Positions 24,937-33,643 of a stretch of 64,000 bases of DNA are shown piece by piece. The translations under genes were made by a program, and so were the position numbers. The stretch is from Dethiosulfovibrio peptidovorans DSM 11002. GTDB lineage: Bacteria; Synergistota; Synergistia; Synergistales; Dethiosulfovibrionaceae. Numbering within the stretch: the first letter of the stretch is position 1; every line of letters begins with the position of its first letter. The notes beneath the pieces were generated by a model, which was not told where the DNA came from, searched no databases, and saw only the letters and a list, made by a program, of their open reading frames with translations. The DNA is taken from NCBI RefSeq assembly GCF_000172975.1, contig NZ_ABTR02000001.1, forward strand, positions 2,503,437 through 2,567,436, written 5' to 3'.

Positions 24937-25879
24937 CGACACCGGCACCGTCCTTTCGAATAAGCCACGACAGTATCTCATCGGAAGAGCTGGATGAGGC
25001 GACCTGCCCCATCGCCATATCCAACAAAAGATCCACCGACAGGCTCTGATGGGTTCTTCTTGGAAGAACGCTGTAAAGATCTTTCGAAGACGAGTAGAGA
25101 TACAATCTGTATCGTCTGTCACCCTCGACAAAGGAACGCACTATCCGACCACCGCCACCCTCATCCCAGGACAATCTCGTCATGGCGTGAATTAAGGCTT
25201 TTAAAGACTCAATCATGGAGTTCCTGTCTCTGGAGAGCAGCAGAGCGTTCCCGAAGGAGACGAAAAGAACCTCTAGAGACGAGAAGGCCGCCTTAAAAAC
25301 CGGAATATCGTCGATTTTTCCGTCTGGAGAGATTCCGACGGGGTTTTGTCCAAACAGAAAAGAAGGATCCTTCGATTTCCCTCTCTGTATTTCCACCAGT
25401 TTTTTCCTGACGTTCGGATCTAGGTCGAACCAATCCAGACAGAAAACTGCGGAAGAAAACCCCACCTCCCTTTCTCGGTCGGGAGAGAACACGACGGCCA
25501 TGGAGTCCACAGGATACCCAGGGAAAAGAGAGTAGAAATCGGCGGAGACATCCTCCAGTCGTCGTCGCTCGGATACATAGACCAGAAAAGGCTCGTCCTT
25601 TCCCAGACCACCCACTGCCATCATGGCATTCTGATCCACACATCCGACAGGTTGAGAGTTTTTCTCTCTCCAACTGTCGTATAATATCCATCCAACGCCG
25701 CCCAAAGTCGATACTATCATGGCAAGAACGAACACGGTGCTCCTGTTTTTAACCGACAGAATCACCTTAAGTGGAGATAGAGTTATAGAAATCAACCTCG
25801 AGAAAAAAGCCTTTATCTTGCCTTTACCATCGGCCACTGCGGGTTCCTGATTTTCGTTTTCCGAGCCCCTTTCCGACAT
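24857..25879 (-). CDS. Single-pass membrane protein of unknown function
   Basis: A 340-residue protein. An acidic N-terminus is followed by one membrane helix (about residues 46-68, TVFVLAMIVSTLGGVGWILY), leaving a large extracytoplasmic domain. That domain has alternating strands and helices (PFLVYVSERRRLEDVSADFY, SSAVFCLDWFDLDPNVRKK) but no motif I can name. The organisation resembles DUF3352-type solute-sensing or envelope proteins, an impression only. GGGAGGTGG nine bases before the ATG at 25879 sets the start. It heads the four-gene envelope cluster and is divergent from the beta-propeller gene, with 83 bases between the starts. Confidence 0.72.
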   Translation of the reverse strand: MSERGSENENQEPAVADGKGKIKAFFSRLISITLSPLKVILSVKNRSTVFVLAMIVSTLGGVGWILYDSWREKNSQPVGCVDQNAMMAVGGLGKDEPFLVYVSERRRLEDVSADFYSLFPGYPVDSMAVVFSPDREREVGFSSAVFCLDWFDLDPNVRKKLVEIQRGKSKDPSFLFGQNPVGISPDGKIDDIPVFKAAFSSLEVLFVSFGNALLLSRDRNSMIESLKALIHAMTRLSWDEGGGGRIVRSFVEGDRRYRLYLYSSSKDLYSVLPRRTHQSLSVDLLLDMAMGQVASSSSSDEILSWLIRKDGAGVDDITFATDPILYPSLSRVDLALRGDS

Positions 25880-25962
25880 GGGATCCACCTCCCTTGCTAC
25901 ATGGATGTCTCGGTAATGATATAGTGATATTGTAGCCCAAAAAAGTTGAAGAGGTGATCTAG

Positions 25963-27045
25963 ATGAAAGGGTTTTTCGCACTTTTTTACAGCCTGTTTAT
26001 GATCCTATCGGCGTCTCTTGCATGGGCCGAAAGGCCCATTACCGATAAGACCCTATCGAAGAACATATCCTGGCACTATAAAGCGCTCCACGGTATAACC
26101 GGAGATTTGGCGGCGGACGGAGAAAGACTGTTCTTCTCCGACGGAAGCGGCAATCTCTATTGCCTGGACGGGAAAACCGGTAAACTTCAATGGCAGAGGG
26201 CTTTCGACGTACTGCTTTACGGAGCGCCGGCAGTCACGAAAGACAGGCTTTACGTGGGATCCGGATCGGGGATAGTATACTGTCTGTCGACCGTAAACGG
26301 CACCACCTACTGGAGTAAAAATCTGGCAGACGCTCCGGACAATCTGGCGTCAGGAGGAATAAACTCCTCTTTGGCCCTGTTGGGAGACTCTCTCGTAGCG
26401 GCCAATCTGGAGGGAAAGGTCGTTCGAATGGACTCCCAAACGGGAGAGGAAATGTGGAGTTTCAAGGCCTCCAGAGAAATTCTATCCTCCCCATTGATAG
26501 CTCCTCCCTTTGTCTACATAGGCGACCACGCTGGCATATTTCATGCGTTAAGCCTGGATTCGGGGAAAAGGACATGGGGTGGATCTTCGGGAGGCCCTAT
26601 CGACGCCACGCCAGCCTACTCCAACGGAGTTGTCTACTACTGCGGATGGGACGGAGTACTGCACGCCATAAGGGTAAAGGGAGTTACTCCCCTGTGGAGC
26701 TTCAAAGCCGACGGAGCAGCTACCACCGACATAGTTTTATCGGAAAAAAAGGCCTATCTAGGGACATCCTCCGGAACCTTCTACTGCATAGGGACCGAAA
26801 ATGGCTCACCCCTATGGTCCATCAAGATGGAGGGAGGGATCGTGGCTTCTCCGGTGGGCTCTCAAAACAGGGTATATGTCCCAGAACAGAACGGTAAACT
26901 CCACTGTTTTAACGGAAGTACCGGAGAGGAAATTTGGTCACTGGATCTAGGGTCTAACCTGGTCTCCGATCCCGTGATCTCCCAAGGGAATATTTTCATA
27001 GGCACCATGGACGGATCGATCTACTCGATAAAGGAAAGGCGATGA
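25963..27045 (+). CDS. Exported PQQ-type beta-propeller protein (BamB-like)
   Basis: A 360-residue protein with a signal peptide (FFALFYSLFMILSASLAWAE). At least seven repeats of about 40 residues follow the pattern aromatic-Tyr-Cys-Leu-x-x-x-x-Gly-x-x-x-Trp (NLYCLDGKTGKLQWQR, IVYCLSTVNGTTYWSK, TFYCIGTENGSPLWSI, KLHCFNGSTGEEIWSL). They form a PQQ-like eight-bladed propeller without visible quinone-ligand residues. BamB, the outer-membrane assembly scaffold, has this architecture, but no lipobox Cys follows the leader, so the identity is open. AGAGGTG precedes the ATG. tadA overlaps its end (ATGA). Confidence 0.85.
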   Translation: MKGFFALFYSLFMILSASLAWAERPITDKTLSKNISWHYKALHGITGDLAADGERLFFSDGSGNLYCLDGKTGKLQWQRAFDVLLYGAPAVTKDRLYVGSGSGIVYCLSTVNGTTYWSKNLADAPDNLASGGINSSLALLGDSLVAANLEGKVVRMDSQTGEEMWSFKASREILSSPLIAPPFVYIGDHAGIFHALSLDSGKRTWGGSSGGPIDATPAYSNGVVYYCGWDGVLHAIRVKGVTPLWSFKADGAATTDIVLSEKKAYLGTSSGTFYCIGTENGSPLWSIKMEGGIVASPVGSQNRVYVPEQNGKLHCFNGSTGEEIWSLDLGSNLVSDPVISQGNIFIGTMDGSIYSIKERR

Positions 27046-27530
27046 AAAACAAGAATTTTATGGATTTAGCCATAGAAGAGGCGAAAAAAGCCGCCTCGGA
27101 GGGAGACATCCCCGTAGGTGCCGTGGTCGTTTACAAAAACGATGTGATCGGGAGAGGCAGAAACCTGAGGAGGATCGACCACGATCCCACCGCTCATGCG
27201 GAGATAGTCGCCATAAGACAGGCAGCGAAAGCAAGGGGAAGTTGGAACCTCTCGGGGTGCGAGATATACGTAACTCTCGAACCCTGTCCGATGTGCGCCG
27301 GAGCTATCGTTCAGTCGAGGATAGCCAAGGTTGTCTACGGTTGCACCGATCCAAAAGCCGGAGCAAGCGGAACCCTGTACGACATAACCAGGGACACCAG
27401 GCTGAACCACAGGTGCGAGGTCATAAAAGGCATCGAGGAGGACAGATGCAGGAATATGTTACGAGACTTCTTCTCCGAATGTCGAAAGAAAAGACGGAAA
27501 GAGAGAAACCCGTCTCCAGGAGCCCCCTAA
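27042..27530 (+). CDS. tadA: tRNA-specific adenosine deaminase
   Basis: Deaminates A34 to inosine in tRNA-Arg(ACG). The 162-residue zinc enzyme has HAEIVAI (His ligand and catalytic Glu, about residue 54) and the PCPMCAGAI double-Cys motif (about 85). NRxxR-like and ASGTLYDI segments are typical of TadA. The protein ends in a basic tail (KKRRKER). Its only certain substrate, tRNA-Arg(ACG), is encoded about 2 kb away at 29612-29688. The start overlaps the propeller gene by four bases. Confidence 0.94.
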   Translation: MKNKNFMDLAIEEAKKAASEGDIPVGAVVVYKNDVIGRGRNLRRIDHDPTAHAEIVAIRQAAKARGSWNLSGCEIYVTLEPCPMCAGAIVQSRIAKVVYGCTDPKAGASGTLYDITRDTRLNHRCEVIKGIEEDRCRNMLRDFFSECRKKRRKERNPSPGAP

Positions 27531-27585
27531 AAACTAGCTCCCCTTGCAAAAAGAGGCTCCGATAGGTATAATTGCTTTCTGTCGA

Positions 27586-27676
27586 GGAGGAGTGGCCGAG
27601 CGGTCGAAGGCGCTTGACTCGAAATCAAGTGAGGGGCTCTGCTCCTCCGTGGGTTCAAATCCCACCTCCTCCGCCA
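27586..27676 (+). tRNA. tRNA-Ser(CGA)
   Basis: 91 bases with encoded CCA. Acceptor GGAGGAG pairs with CTCCTCC, anticodon loop CTCGAAA carries CGA, the long variable arm GAGGGGCTCTGCTCCTC is clear. Reads UCG. Confidence 0.95.
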
Positions 27677-27696
27677 CTTTTTAACTAAATATATTG

Positions 27697-27725
27697 AAAA
27701 GCCCTTCTTTTTTGGAAGGGCTTTT
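27697..27725. terminator. Bidirectional terminator between tRNA-Ser(CGA) and recQ
   Basis: AAAAGCCCTTC pairs with GAAGGGCTTTT around a T-rich 7-base loop, with U-rich ends on both strands. Confidence 0.85.
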
Positions 27726-27734
27726 GTATATCGA

Positions 27735-29546
27735 TCAAAAACGCTCCAATACCTCCAGAAAATCCGGTCCGTAAAGGTCGAGTTTTTTGACTCCCACTCC
27801 CTGAAGACAGCCGATCTCATCCAACGAATTCGGTCGTAACTCCAACATCTGGCGCAGGGTAGCGTCGTGAAATATAACATAGGCTGGAACACCGTGCTCT
27901 CTGGCCAACTCCAGTCTCTTCGCCCTCAATGCCTCCCACAGAGGATTACCGTCGAATTCCGAGGAGCCTTTGGTAGATACCTCTGACGTACTCGATCTGC
28001 TGTTTTTATCAGATGTCTTAACCTCGTCTACCCGGAAGGAAAGGCGCCTTTCTCCACGAAGAACCGGCCAGCTATCGCCGCAAAGACGAAGTCCTCCGTA
28101 ACCGTCAGGGACCACCGATAGGACTCCCATGGCCAACAGCTGTCTGTAGACCGAACGCCATTGTCTTTCGTTCAGCTCACCGCCTATTCCGAAGGTGGAT
28201 ACTTGATCGTGTCCGGCTTCCAGAACCTTCTTGGTTCCCCTGCCCAGAAGCACGTCTATGAGGTGTCCTGTTCCGTAGATCTGCCCCGTTCGATAGACAC
28301 AGGATAGAGCCTTTTGAGCCTGAACCGTGCCATCCCAGGTCTTCACGGGGTTCAGACAGGTGTCGCAGTTCCCACAGGGAACGTCGCAGCTATCCCCAAA
28401 GAAAGAAAGCAGGGAGCGGCGACGACAGCCGGTGGTCTCACAATAACCCAACATGATCTCCAGATTCTGTCGACTGATCCTCTTGTATCTTTCGTCTCCT
28501 TCGGACATCTCTATCAGCTTGAGTTGCCCCGTTACATCGGCCATACCGTAGGTCATCCAGGCATCGGCGGGCAGGCCGTCTCTGCCAGCCCTTCCCGTTT
28601 CCTGATAGTAGGCTGCCAGGCTCTTAGGCATGTCCAGATGAGCTACGAAACGAACGTCGGGTTTGTCTATGCCCATTCCGAAGGCGATGGTGGCGACCAC
28701 CACGACCGCCTCCTCGTCCTGAAACCTTTCCTGGACCGTCCTTCGTTCCTCCGCCCCCATACCACCGTGATAGGACAGAGCTTTAATTCCGTTATCCCGA
28801 AGCCACTGGGCTATCGACTCGGTTTTTCGCCTGGTCATACAGTAGACGATGCCAGAGTCGTTACGATGGCTTCTCCTGAGAAAATCAAGCAGCTGTTTTT
28901 TTGGTTTTTCCTTCATGACTACCTGATAGCGGATGTTCGGCCTGTCGAAGCCGGAGACGAAGACTTTACCTCCGTTCAGGTCGAGCCGCGAAAGGATCTC
29001 TTTTCTTGTGAGTTCGTCCGCCGTAGCTGTGACCGCTATCCTGGGGACTTCCGGGAAAGCCCTACCCAGCTCTCCTAGCCGAAGGTACTCGGGGCGAAAA
29101 TCGTGCCCCCATTGGGATACGCAGTGAGCTTCGTCTATAGCTATCACGGACAGGGAGATCCTGGAGAGAAAATCCATAAAGCTCGGTTTCATCGCCCTTT
29201 CGGGGGCCACGTAAAGAAGGTCCAGTTCCCCTCTCATGGCGGCCCGGGAGACCTGCACGAACTCCTCGTAGTTCATAGTGGAATTCATGTAGGCAGCCCT
29301 CACGCCGCTCTGGACGAGCCCGTTTACCTGATCGTGCATCAAGGCTATTAGCGGAGAGATCACGACGCCTATTCCGGGACGTAGGATGGCCGGTATCTGA
29401 TAGCACAGGGACTTCCCTCCTCCGGTGGGCATAAGGACAAGGCAATCCCCTCCACCCATGACGTGGTCTATGGCGTCTCCTTGATTCAGACGGAATTCGT
29501 CGTACCCGAAAAGGCGCTTTAACAACCCACGAGGAGTCTCGTCCAT
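27735..29546 (-). CDS. recQ: ATP-dependent DNA helicase RecQ
   Basis: 3'-5' helicase acting in recombination and stalled-fork repair. The 603-residue protein has the RecQ motif 0 region FGYDEFRLNQGDAI, Walker A MPTGGGKSLCYQ, DEAHCVSQWGHDFR, the motif IV-VI block CMTRRKTES, AFGMGIDKPDVRFV and YYQETGRAGRDG. The RQC zinc site is made by Cys residues in YCETTGCRRRSLLSFFGDSC and CGNCDTC. An HRDC domain occupies the last 80 residues (NPLWEALRAKRLELARE). ATG 29546 or the adjacent TTG 29549 starts translation; the AGGAG site is slightly nearer ideal for TTG. Confidence 0.96.
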   Translation of the reverse strand: MDETPRGLLKRLFGYDEFRLNQGDAIDHVMGGGDCLVLMPTGGGKSLCYQIPAILRPGIGVVISPLIALMHDQVNGLVQSGVRAAYMNSTMNYEEFVQVSRAAMRGELDLLYVAPERAMKPSFMDFLSRISLSVIAIDEAHCVSQWGHDFRPEYLRLGELGRAFPEVPRIAVTATADELTRKEILSRLDLNGGKVFVSGFDRPNIRYQVVMKEKPKKQLLDFLRRSHRNDSGIVYCMTRRKTESIAQWLRDNGIKALSYHGGMGAEERRTVQERFQDEEAVVVVATIAFGMGIDKPDVRFVAHLDMPKSLAAYYQETGRAGRDGLPADAWMTYGMADVTGQLKLIEMSEGDERYKRISRQNLEIMLGYCETTGCRRRSLLSFFGDSCDVPCGNCDTCLNPVKTWDGTVQAQKALSCVYRTGQIYGTGHLIDVLLGRGTKKVLEAGHDQVSTFGIGGELNERQWRSVYRQLLAMGVLSVVPDGYGGLRLCGDSWPVLRGERRLSFRVDEVKTSDKNSRSSTSEVSTKGSSEFDGNPLWEALRAKRLELAREHGVPAYVIFHDATLRQMLELRPNSLDEIGCLQGVGVKKLDLYGPDFLEVLERF

Positions 29547-29574
29547 CAATCAAATCATCTCCTGACTACAAAAA

Positions 29575-29600
29575 AAGCGAGATCCCTCGGGATCTCGCTT
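29575..29600 (-). terminator. Terminator after tRNA-Arg(ACG)
   Basis: AAGCGAGATCCC pairs with GGGATCTCGCTT (minus strand, overlapping CGAGGG loop) and is followed by seven Ts. Confidence 0.85.
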
Positions 29601-29611
29601 CAGAAATGCTA

Positions 29612-29688
29612 TGGCGCGCCGGGCAGGATTCGAACCCACGACCTTCTGGTCCGTAGCCAGACGCTCTATCCAGCTGAGCTACCGGCGC
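29612..29688 (-). tRNA. tRNA-Arg(ACG)
   Basis: 77 bases with encoded CCA. Acceptor GCGCCGG pairs with CCGGCGC; anticodon loop CTACGGA carries ACG, which needs TadA-made inosine to read CGC and CGA. T-loop TTCGAATCC is standard. Confidence 0.95.
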
Positions 29689-29697
29689 ACACTTTAG

Positions 29698-29786
29698 TGG
29701 CGGAGAGAGAGGGATTCGAACCCTCGGATCCGAATCGGATCACGCACTTAGCAGGCGCGCGCCTTCGACCACTCGGCCATCTCTCC
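29698..29786 (-). tRNA. tRNA-Ser(GCT)
   Basis: 89 bases with encoded CCA. Acceptor GGAGAGA pairs with TCTCTCC, anticodon loop CTGCTAA carries GCT, the long variable arm GATCCGATTCGGATC is a perfect hairpin. Reads AGC and AGU. It lies ten bases upstream of tRNA-Arg(ACG) and is probably cotranscribed with it. Confidence 0.95.
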
Positions 29787-29843
29787 ACGCAACGCAGCAT
29801 ATTCTACATACGGGAGAGGTTTCTGTCAAGTCGATCCGAGAAT

Positions 29844-30896
29844 TTATTCTTCTGACTCTTGATCCTCACTCGCATTATCCTCGGAGATGACCTCTACAGA
29901 TTCTTCCTCGGCAGGGAAGATCTCCGGATCAAGTATCTTGACATCCACTTTTTCAGATATCTCGTCCAGGAAAGTTCTCTGGAGCTCCTGTCTCTTCTGG
30001 TTCAACACCATAGACTGAAGCTGCTCTTTGGCGTCCTCGAAGGAGGTAACCTCTCTGTCCTTGGCGGACTTTCTGTAAACGACTATAAAATCGTCGCTGG
30101 CGACCTCCACCGGCTCAGCGTACTGACCGTCGTCCATAGAGGCGATAAAAGCCAGATTCTCCGGCAGAGAGTCCTTCTTTAGGAACGCAGGCTTTTCGGA
30201 CCCGGTAGATCCTGTGATGTCCGAGGAGGAGAATTCCTCCAAAACCACGTCCCAGGATGTCCCGGACGAAAGCTCCTCGTAAGCCTTATTCGCAGCCTCT
30301 TGGCTGCTGAACTCGGCCGCAAGTACCTCGAACCCTTCAGGAACGGTAAAGACGAAGTCCTTTACGCTATCGTAGAGGGCCTGAAGCTCCTCGTCGTTTA
30401 CTTTGGCGGCGGCTGAAGCCTCCTCCAGAAGCATCTGCTGAGAAAGTTGGGTTTTAAGCTGTTCTCTGAGATCGTTCATCGTTATGCCCGTTTCCTGAAG
30501 GTACTGCATAAAAGCCTCTTTCGTCGGAAACTGATCCTCTATGCCCGACACGGCCTGATCCAGTTCCTCCTTGGACGGGGTGATGCCTAAAGCCTTAACC
30601 TCCTTGAGAAGGGCCTCCTGGACCACCATTTGATCGAGAACCATCTGTCTTATCATGGGAAGATCGGTAGACGTAACGTCCTTTATTCCGGCCCTCTCTA
30701 CGTAGTCCTGTACGGACCTAAGTAGCTGACTTCTCATCAGTTTCTTGCCGTCTATCTCGGCCACCGCATAATCCTCGTTGCTACTACGGCTACTCTTACC
30801 TCCGCCTACCCCGTACATCAGGGGGATAGCCAAAACAAAACACAGCAGGAAAAAGACGAGAATCCATTTCACCTGTGTACGAAGCGTCCTCAACAT
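29844..30896 (-). CDS. SurA/PpiD-like membrane-anchored periplasmic chaperone
   Basis: A 350-residue protein with an uncleaved-type N-terminal membrane helix (VKWILVFFLLCFVLAIPLMYGV) and an extracytoplasmic helical SurA-N domain: AEIDGKKLMRSQLLRSVQDY, QMVLDQMVVQEALLKEVKAL and KEELDQAVSGIEDQF. A parvulin-type rotamase-like region follows at about 195-290 (FEVLAAEFSSQEAANKAYEE, PENLAFIASMDDGQYAEPVE). Its substrate His residues are not evident, so isomerase activity is doubtful. The tail is very acidic (EEESVEVISEDN and after). PpiD or PrsA-type helper for outer-membrane or secreted protein folding is the best reading. Confidence 0.82.
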   Translation of the reverse strand: MLRTLRTQVKWILVFFLLCFVLAIPLMYGVGGGKSSRSSNEDYAVAEIDGKKLMRSQLLRSVQDYVERAGIKDVTSTDLPMIRQMVLDQMVVQEALLKEVKALGITPSKEELDQAVSGIEDQFPTKEAFMQYLQETGITMNDLREQLKTQLSQQMLLEEASAAAKVNDEELQALYDSVKDFVFTVPEGFEVLAAEFSSQEAANKAYEELSSGTSWDVVLEEFSSSDITGSTGSEKPAFLKKDSLPENLAFIASMDDGQYAEPVEVASDDFIVVYRKSAKDREVTSFEDAKEQLQSMVLNQKRQELQRTFLDEISEKVDVKILDPEIFPAEEESVEVISEDNASEDQESEE

Positions 30897-30987
30897 CAAC
30901 GTAAATCTTCCCCTTTCATGATCGCTTTTTGCACGATACCTACAGATAGATATTGTATCACAGCAAGGTTATCGATCATACGCTATA

Positions 30988-33552
30988 TTATACCTCCGCC
31001 AGGGAGAAACCTATTTTACCCTCAGTCTCCAACGGGACCGCCAGAGATGCCACGTTTTTCATGATCTCCTGAAGCTCGGCAAGGACCTCCTCCGATCGCT
31101 CCTCGGGACATTCACAGACTATAGAGTCATGTACCTGAAGGACCATAGACACATCCGGATCCTCCGCAAAAGACCTGGAAACGGCTATCATGGCCTTTTT
31201 CGCCAGGTCAGCGGCGGTACCCTGTATCGGAGAATTTATCGCCACCCTCCTGATATGTCCCCGATCCCTGGTGTTGCCGGTGACGACCTCCTCAAGAGGC
31301 CTTATCCTTCCGAATAAGGTCTCGGTGTAGCCCTTGGCGATCGCCTCGTCGGCACTCTTAGTCACGTAGGCCTCTACGCCGGGAAGGGCCGCAAAATAAC
31401 GGGACATTATCCTGTCCGCCTCGGACCGCCCTACCCCTAATCTCTTGGCTAAACCGAAGGCACTCATGCCGTAGAGAAGTCCGAAGGTCACCATCTTGGC
31501 GGAACGTCGCAGCTCTTTGGTAACCATAGAGCTGTCCACCCCGAAGACCATGGATGCCGTCTCTGTGTGGATATCCCTGCCGGAGCGGAATATGTCGGCC
31601 AACCTCTTTTCTCCCGATATATGGGCCAAAACCCTCAACTCCACCTGAGAGTAATCGGCTGCGACGAAACATCTCCCCTTCTCCCTCGGGATCAGAGAAC
31701 TTTTTATCCTATCGGACCATTCTCCATATGCCGGCAGATTCTGTAGGTTGGGATCCCTGCTGCTGAGCCTGCCTGTACCGGTGGTATCGCTCTCGAAGGT
31801 ACTGCGTATGATACCGTCCCCACAGACGGAGCTCATCAGAGGCAGAGCGAAACCGCTGGACATCTTTGAGAGGGCTCTATGCTCCAGCAGCATGGACGGA
31901 ACGGCGTTGTGAGGCTCCGGAAGTTCCGCCAGCTGCTCCAACACCGTGACGTCCGTAGAGTATCCGGTCTTCGTCTTCTTCACAGGAGGAAGGCCTAGCT
32001 TCTCGAAGAGAAGGCATCCGACCTGCTTGGGAGAATTGAGGTTTATCGATTCTCCGGCAGCGGAGGTTATCTCCTCCACTATCCGTTCCAGACGTTCTTT
32101 CAGATCCGATATGACATCTTGAAGAACAGGTTCTTCCAGCTTTATGCCGGATTTTTCCATCGATACCAGGACTGGGACCAAGGGCATATCTATACCGTAC
32201 AAGACCTCGGAGAGCCCTCTGGACTCAATTGTTTGAGATAGATCGTCTCGAAGACGCCATAACGCCATCGCCCGTTCCTCCGTGGATTCGGGACAATCGT
32301 CGCCCATAACCGACGGCATATCGTGAGAGGCTTTGTCTGGATGGAGCAGATAATCGACACTCCTGAGATCCCAGACTCTGGAATAATCCGAAGGAACTCC
32401 CATGGCGACCAGCAATCTCTTGTAATCCGAGGTAATCACCGACCCCCTCTCCAGCCAGGAAGATAACTCGAAGGGCATCTCGCTACCGGACCAGAACCGC
32501 CCGTCTTTAGAGCACACCACCAGAGGATCGGCCACGAGCGACATGGGATACTCTCCGGTCCACTTGCCGTGAAAGGCAAGCTCGTCGCACATCAGAAGCT
32601 CGTCCAGCTCAACCGATTTAAGCTCCACCAAAGAGAGAGACTGTGCTTCTTTCTCTACCGAGGAGTCTCCGGAAAAACTCGTTTCTCCACAGATAAGGTC
32701 TCCCATCGATCTCTCCAGAGAGCTCATACCCAGCTCCCGACAGAGAGCGATGAAGCCGTCCGAATCGGGAACTCCGCACACCAGGTCGACATCGTCCGGA
32801 GCCCCATCGACGCTCAAGGTCGTCAAGATAAGGGATTTCCTTGCCAGATCTGCGTTTTCCTCCAGCTTTTTTCTCTGACCGGCGGTCAGATCCGCCGTAT
32901 GGGCCAATATCCCCTCCAGGTCTCCGTATTTCCCGAGCAGCCTTCGAGCGGTCTTGTCGCCTATGCCAGGCACGCCCGGTACGTTGTCCACGCTATCTCC
33001 GACCAAAGCCAGATAGTCGGCCATCCTGGCGGGAGGGAAACCATATTCTCCCTGAAAGGTCTCGGCGTCCCACCGGTTGAAGGAGGAAATCCCCTTGCCC
33101 GGTCTTATCACCGTTATCCCCTCGTCCAGTATCTGAAGCATGTCCTTATCGGACGTGACCACCAGAACGGGGGTACCCTTATACGCGTATTCTCTGGAAA
33201 CGGCGCCTATGACGTCGTCGGCCTCGACGCCGGGACGACATATCACCGGGATGCCCAAAAGCCCCAGCATTTTCTTCAATATCGGAAGCTGTACCTTGAA
33301 CTCCTCCGGGGTGGGTTTTCTCCCCTTTTTGTATTCTTCGAACATCTCGTGACGGAAGGTCTTCCCAGGAGCGTCGAAAACCACCGAGAGAGACTGGGGA
33401 GCCCACTCTTTTTTGATCTTGGAAAGCATGTTGAAAAACCCGACCAAGGCGTTGGTCGGAGTTCCATCCGGAGCGGTCAGTTCGGGAATGGCGTAAAAGG
33501 CCCTGAAGGCAAGGCCGTGTCCGTCCACAAACATAATAGGTCCTTCGGTCAT
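30988..33552 (-). CDS. polA: DNA polymerase I
   Basis: Repair and Okazaki-fragment processing polymerase, 854 residues. The N-terminal 5'-3' FEN-like nuclease has FVDGHGLAFRAFYA, VFDAPGKTFRH, ADDVIGAVSRE and GVPGIGDKTARRLL. The family A polymerase domain has motif A ADYSQVELRVLAH, motif B RRSAKMVTFGLLYGMSAFG and motif C LQVHDSIVCE. The middle 3'-5' exonuclease region lacks the DxE metal motif (DELAFHGKW stands there), so proofreading is predicted to be absent, as in Taq-like enzymes. GAGGAGG precedes the ATG at 33552. Confidence 0.96.
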   Translation of the reverse strand: MTEGPIMFVDGHGLAFRAFYAIPELTAPDGTPTNALVGFFNMLSKIKKEWAPQSLSVVFDAPGKTFRHEMFEEYKKGRKPTPEEFKVQLPILKKMLGLLGIPVICRPGVEADDVIGAVSREYAYKGTPVLVVTSDKDMLQILDEGITVIRPGKGISSFNRWDAETFQGEYGFPPARMADYLALVGDSVDNVPGVPGIGDKTARRLLGKYGDLEGILAHTADLTAGQRKKLEENADLARKSLILTTLSVDGAPDDVDLVCGVPDSDGFIALCRELGMSSLERSMGDLICGETSFSGDSSVEKEAQSLSLVELKSVELDELLMCDELAFHGKWTGEYPMSLVADPLVVCSKDGRFWSGSEMPFELSSWLERGSVITSDYKRLLVAMGVPSDYSRVWDLRSVDYLLHPDKASHDMPSVMGDDCPESTEERAMALWRLRDDLSQTIESRGLSEVLYGIDMPLVPVLVSMEKSGIKLEEPVLQDVISDLKERLERIVEEITSAAGESINLNSPKQVGCLLFEKLGLPPVKKTKTGYSTDVTVLEQLAELPEPHNAVPSMLLEHRALSKMSSGFALPLMSSVCGDGIIRSTFESDTTGTGRLSSRDPNLQNLPAYGEWSDRIKSSLIPREKGRCFVAADYSQVELRVLAHISGEKRLADIFRSGRDIHTETASMVFGVDSSMVTKELRRSAKMVTFGLLYGMSAFGLAKRLGVGRSEADRIMSRYFAALPGVEAYVTKSADEAIAKGYTETLFGRIRPLEEVVTGNTRDRGHIRRVAINSPIQGTAADLAKKAMIAVSRSFAEDPDVSMVLQVHDSIVCECPEERSEEVLAELQEIMKNVASLAVPLETEGKIGFSLAEV

Positions 33553-33643
33553 ATCTCTCCTCCTCTTTCACATGTTTAAGGTATAATATCTTTTTGACGC
33601 CATCAATTGTACCAAGCAAACGATAAACAGGGAGGAACGGAAT

